NCBI GenBank assembly: GCA_023382535.1
Contig: JAHDWA010000040.1
Coordinates: 34,053 to 98,052, forward strand
Source of the DNA: Anaerolineae bacterium
Lineage (GTDB): Bacteria; Chloroflexota; Anaerolineae; 4572-78; J111
Direction: 5' to 3'
Length of the DNA: 64,000 bases
Part shown: positions 62,409 through 64,000 of the stretch, piece by piece
Numbering within the stretch: position 1 is the first letter of the stretch
Layout of the letters: every line of letters starts with the position of its first letter
Translations under genes and position numbers: made by a program
Notes under the pieces: generated by a model
What the model was told of the DNA's origin: nothing
Seen by the model: only the letters and a program-made list of their open reading frames with translations
Databases searched by the model: none

Positions 62409-64000
62409 TCATTTGATGCTGACTTGAGCCAACGGTACTTCGGCTGAGCCAGCCGCTACCAGCGGGGCGAGTGTGTCCGGGTGATAGATAACTACTGTAA
62501 GGGTGTAATTGCCAGGGGTCGCGTTGGCGGGGACAGGCAGCAGATAGTACTCATTGACTGGCTCGGGCGGCCATAGGGATGTACCCTGATGGTAGTTGTG
62601 CAGGAGAATTCGATCTTTTTGGGCCAGACGTTCGCCCGCGGGGCCGGTCAAGCGGAGCGAGACTTTGTAATCCACCTCCATTTTGGCCAGCGGGCTTAGA
62701 GTGAGGGCCAGCGGCAGCCAGCCCCCGCGAGCCGCCGATGCCGGCACAAACGCTGCGTCAAGCCGGAGCAGGTTGTCAAAATTAGCACCAACCGGCTGGT
62801 TGATCGCCGGCAGGGTAAAGATGGTCTGCGGGCCAGGCAAGGCGTATGTTTCCACATCGTAAACCGGGAAAGACTCACGCCCTTGAAAATGGGCGCCTGT
62901 TTCGAGCAAGTAACTAAGGATTTCCCTGGCGTCGGCCTCGCGATGTTTGTCGCCGGTCCAGCGCACCACCCGCACCTGCTCTTTGCCGTCAGCCGCCTGG
63001 GCCAGTAAATGGGCGGCGTTCTGCTCGTCAACGAGGAGATAAGGGGCGGGCCGGCCCAGCAGGTAATCAAGCGTGTAATGGCGCGCTTCTTCCCCGGCCC
63101 GAATATCCATCGGCAGGATAAAGGCCACACCAGGCGGTGCGTGGGCGATGTCGCCGGCTAAGCGCACAGCATAGAGGTCAAACGGCAGGGTAAAATCAAC
63201 CGAGCCAGGCCAGCGGACGAAGTAGTTGGTGTAGGTTTGGAGGCCCAGGAGCAGGTAGAAGATAGTGGGTAGTAGGTAGTAGGTAGTAGGTAGTAAGGGA
63301 ATAAAGTGTGGAGCGTGGAAGCGAAGACGCAAGACGTTGACCAGAGTCGAGGTAATCGTTGTAAGGCCGATAGCAACAAAAGCGTAGGTGGGTACAATCG
63401 TTCCAATGAGGCGAAGATGGTGGGGTGCGCCTTCGGGGGCGAGAATAGCCGGAAGGAGCATAACCACCCACCAGCAGAGGAGGAAAAGGTGAGGAGAGGG
63501 GGAAGATGGAGGATTGGAAGGCTGGAAGGCTGGGAAGAGGGAGCGATAGAGGCTGGTGAGCAATCCCAGACAGAAGAAGGGAACGAGGAGTGGCGGTAGG
63601 GCCGGTTGCCCGGGAAGGTTGACCAGCGGGTTGGGGTCGCCGTGCAGGCCAAAGAAGGTGCCCAGAGTGGTGATGAGGGTGCGCCAGGCCGTGCCCAGTA
63701 AGTCTCCCTGATTCCAGGCAGGGTTAAAGATAGATACGCTGGTCGAACGGGCAATGAAATCGGCGGGGTTGAAGCTGAAATAAAGGACGAGGGGGAGGAG
63801 GAAAAGAGCAAGGAGTAGGTAGTAGGTAGTAAGTAGTCGGGGGAAGAGAGGTGGGTTCGTTTTTGGCCGAAACTTCTCCAGCGAGGCAAATTGTTGCCTT
63901 ATTTTTGCGATAAGCCAGTGGAGTAGCCAGTAGAGCAGAGGAACAAAGGGCAGCAGGCGGGCGGCCAGGTAGCTGTAAATCGCCAGAGCGGTGAAGAGGG
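62409..64000 (-). CDS. GT-C glycosyltransferase with one beta-sandwich module, N-terminus beyond the window
   Basis: About 530 C-terminal residues are present. The frame is open to the right edge, so the real start lies outside; an internal TTG at 63563 is not a credible start because conserved sequence continues upstream of it. The visible core contains YSYLAARLLPFVPLLYWLL, FNPADFIARSTSVSIFNP and LHGDPNPLVNLPGQPALPPL, a set I recognise from Chloroflexota GT39-type proteins, then APHHLRLIG and the final helix. The external part leads to a module starting NFDNLLRLDAAF, with VSLRLTGPAGERLAQKD and VVIYHPDTLAPL. Two heptamer arrays lie in it. The catalytic loop is not visible. Confidence 0.82.
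   Translation of the reverse strand, partial: LFTALAIYSYLAARLLPFVPLLYWLLHWLIAKIRQQFASLEKFRPKTNPPLFPRLLTTYYLLLALFLLPLVLYFSFNPADFIARSTSVSIFNPAWNQGDLLGTAWRTLITTLGTFFGLHGDPNPLVNLPGQPALPPLLVPFFCLGLLTSLYRSLFPAFQPSNPPSSPSPHLFLLCWWVVMLLPAILAPEGAPHHLRLIGTIVPTYAFVAIGLTTITSTLVNVLRLRFHAPHFIPLLPTTYYLLPTIFYLLLGLQTYTNYFVRWPGSVDFTLPFDLYAVRLAGDIAHAPPGVAFILPMDIRAGEEARHYTLDYLLGRPAPYLLVDEQNAAHLLAQAADGKEQVRVVRWTGDKHREADAREILSYLLETGAHFQGRESFPVYDVETYALPGPQTIFTLPAINQPVGANFDNLLRLDAAFVPASAARGGWLPLALTLSPLAKMEVDYKVSLRLTGPAGERLAQKDRILLHNYHQGTSLWPPEPVNEYYLLPVPANATPGNYTLTVVIYHPDTLAPLVAAGSAEVPLAQVSIK
63264..63298. repeat. Heptamer tandem array (agtaggt), five units
   Basis: Units agtgggt, agtaggt (three copies), agtaagg. 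They code for LLPTTYYLLPTIFYLLL, merging into a membrane helix. Confidence 0.9.
63814..63841. repeat. Heptamer tandem array (agtaggt), four units
   Basis: Units agtaggt, agtaggt, agtaagt, agtcggg. They code for RLLTTYYLL at the start of a helix. Same family as 63264-63298 in the same gene. Confidence 0.8.

Noticed and set aside
62409..63563. Reading the last gene as a complete 384-residue protein
   Set aside because: The frame stays open to 64000 and the upstream part contains conserved GT-C sequence (GDPNPLVNLPG), so the short version is an artefact of an internal TTG.
1..64000. tRNA, rRNA, prophage or integrative element
   Set aside because: No cloverleaf, rRNA segment, integrase, transposase or attachment repeat was recognised by eye. 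A tRNA scan and a transposase profile search would be needed to exclude small or degraded ones.

Overview
The window looks like a chromosomal segment of a GC-rich bacterium, most likely a member of the Chloroflexota (Anaerolineae-like). This is inferred from protein style: large GT-C glycosyltransferases with C-terminal beta-sandwich modules, a GxxExxY protein, an AftB-like enzyme, and many short-period tandem repeats. No marker gene or rRNA is present to prove the phylum. No tRNA, rRNA, CRISPR array, transposase or phage gene was seen, and no gene-free stretch exceeds about 250 bases.

Layout. 1-2489 holds housekeeping-type genes: a universal stress protein (cut by the window edge), an MFS transporter and a CYTH phosphatase/cyclase. 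From 2492 to the end, almost everything is one very large surface-glycan region. It has 19 predicted multi-pass GT-C glycosyltransferases, 18 of the GT39/PMT/ArnT type and one AftB-like. Interspersed are two GT2 polyprenyl-phosphate sugar synthases (7369-8340, 38609-39403), a UGM-like FAD oxidoreductase (8337-9827), a SAM methyltransferase (6747-7346), three SGNH hydrolase-type proteins (23964-25304, 27370-29751, 36278-38602), and a carbamoyltransferase fused to a zinc ribbon and a methyltransferase (32381-35242). The fusion is preceded by three small membrane proteins, including a 56-residue DUF5989-type protein. A GxxExxY gene sits at 59214-59615.

Transcription units (inferred from spacing and 4-base stop/start overlaps). 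Minus: 9827 to 2492 (FAD enzyme, GT2, methyltransferase, two tandem GT-Cs); 18467 to 12946 (two GT-Cs). Plus: 18715-25304 (two GT-Cs, SGNH). Minus: 36212 to 25313 (4-TM protein, DUF5989, small membrane protein, carbamoyltransferase fusion, GT-C, SGNH, AftB-like); 41610 to 36278 (GT-C, GT2, SGNH). The last two units start from nearly identical promoters. Further GT-C genes run from 44718 to the right edge, mostly minus strand, with a divergent pair at about 51.7 kb.

How they may work together (inference). The GT2 enzymes charge a polyprenyl-phosphate carrier with sugars on the cytoplasmic side. The GT-C enzymes transfer these outside the membrane, using a conserved Asp-Glu in the first external loop. 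Their repeated C-terminal beta-sandwich modules would lie outside and could hold acceptor glycan or protein. The SGNH, carbamoyl- and methyl-transfer enzymes would cap or decorate the product. The AftB-like enzyme hints at furanose (arabinan-like) termini. Ten of the GT-Cs form one paralogous subfamily (WPAxW and GWGEGLDQ-like motifs). Arrays of 7- and 8-base tandem units of several sequence families are embedded in frame in membrane-loop coding regions of many of these genes.
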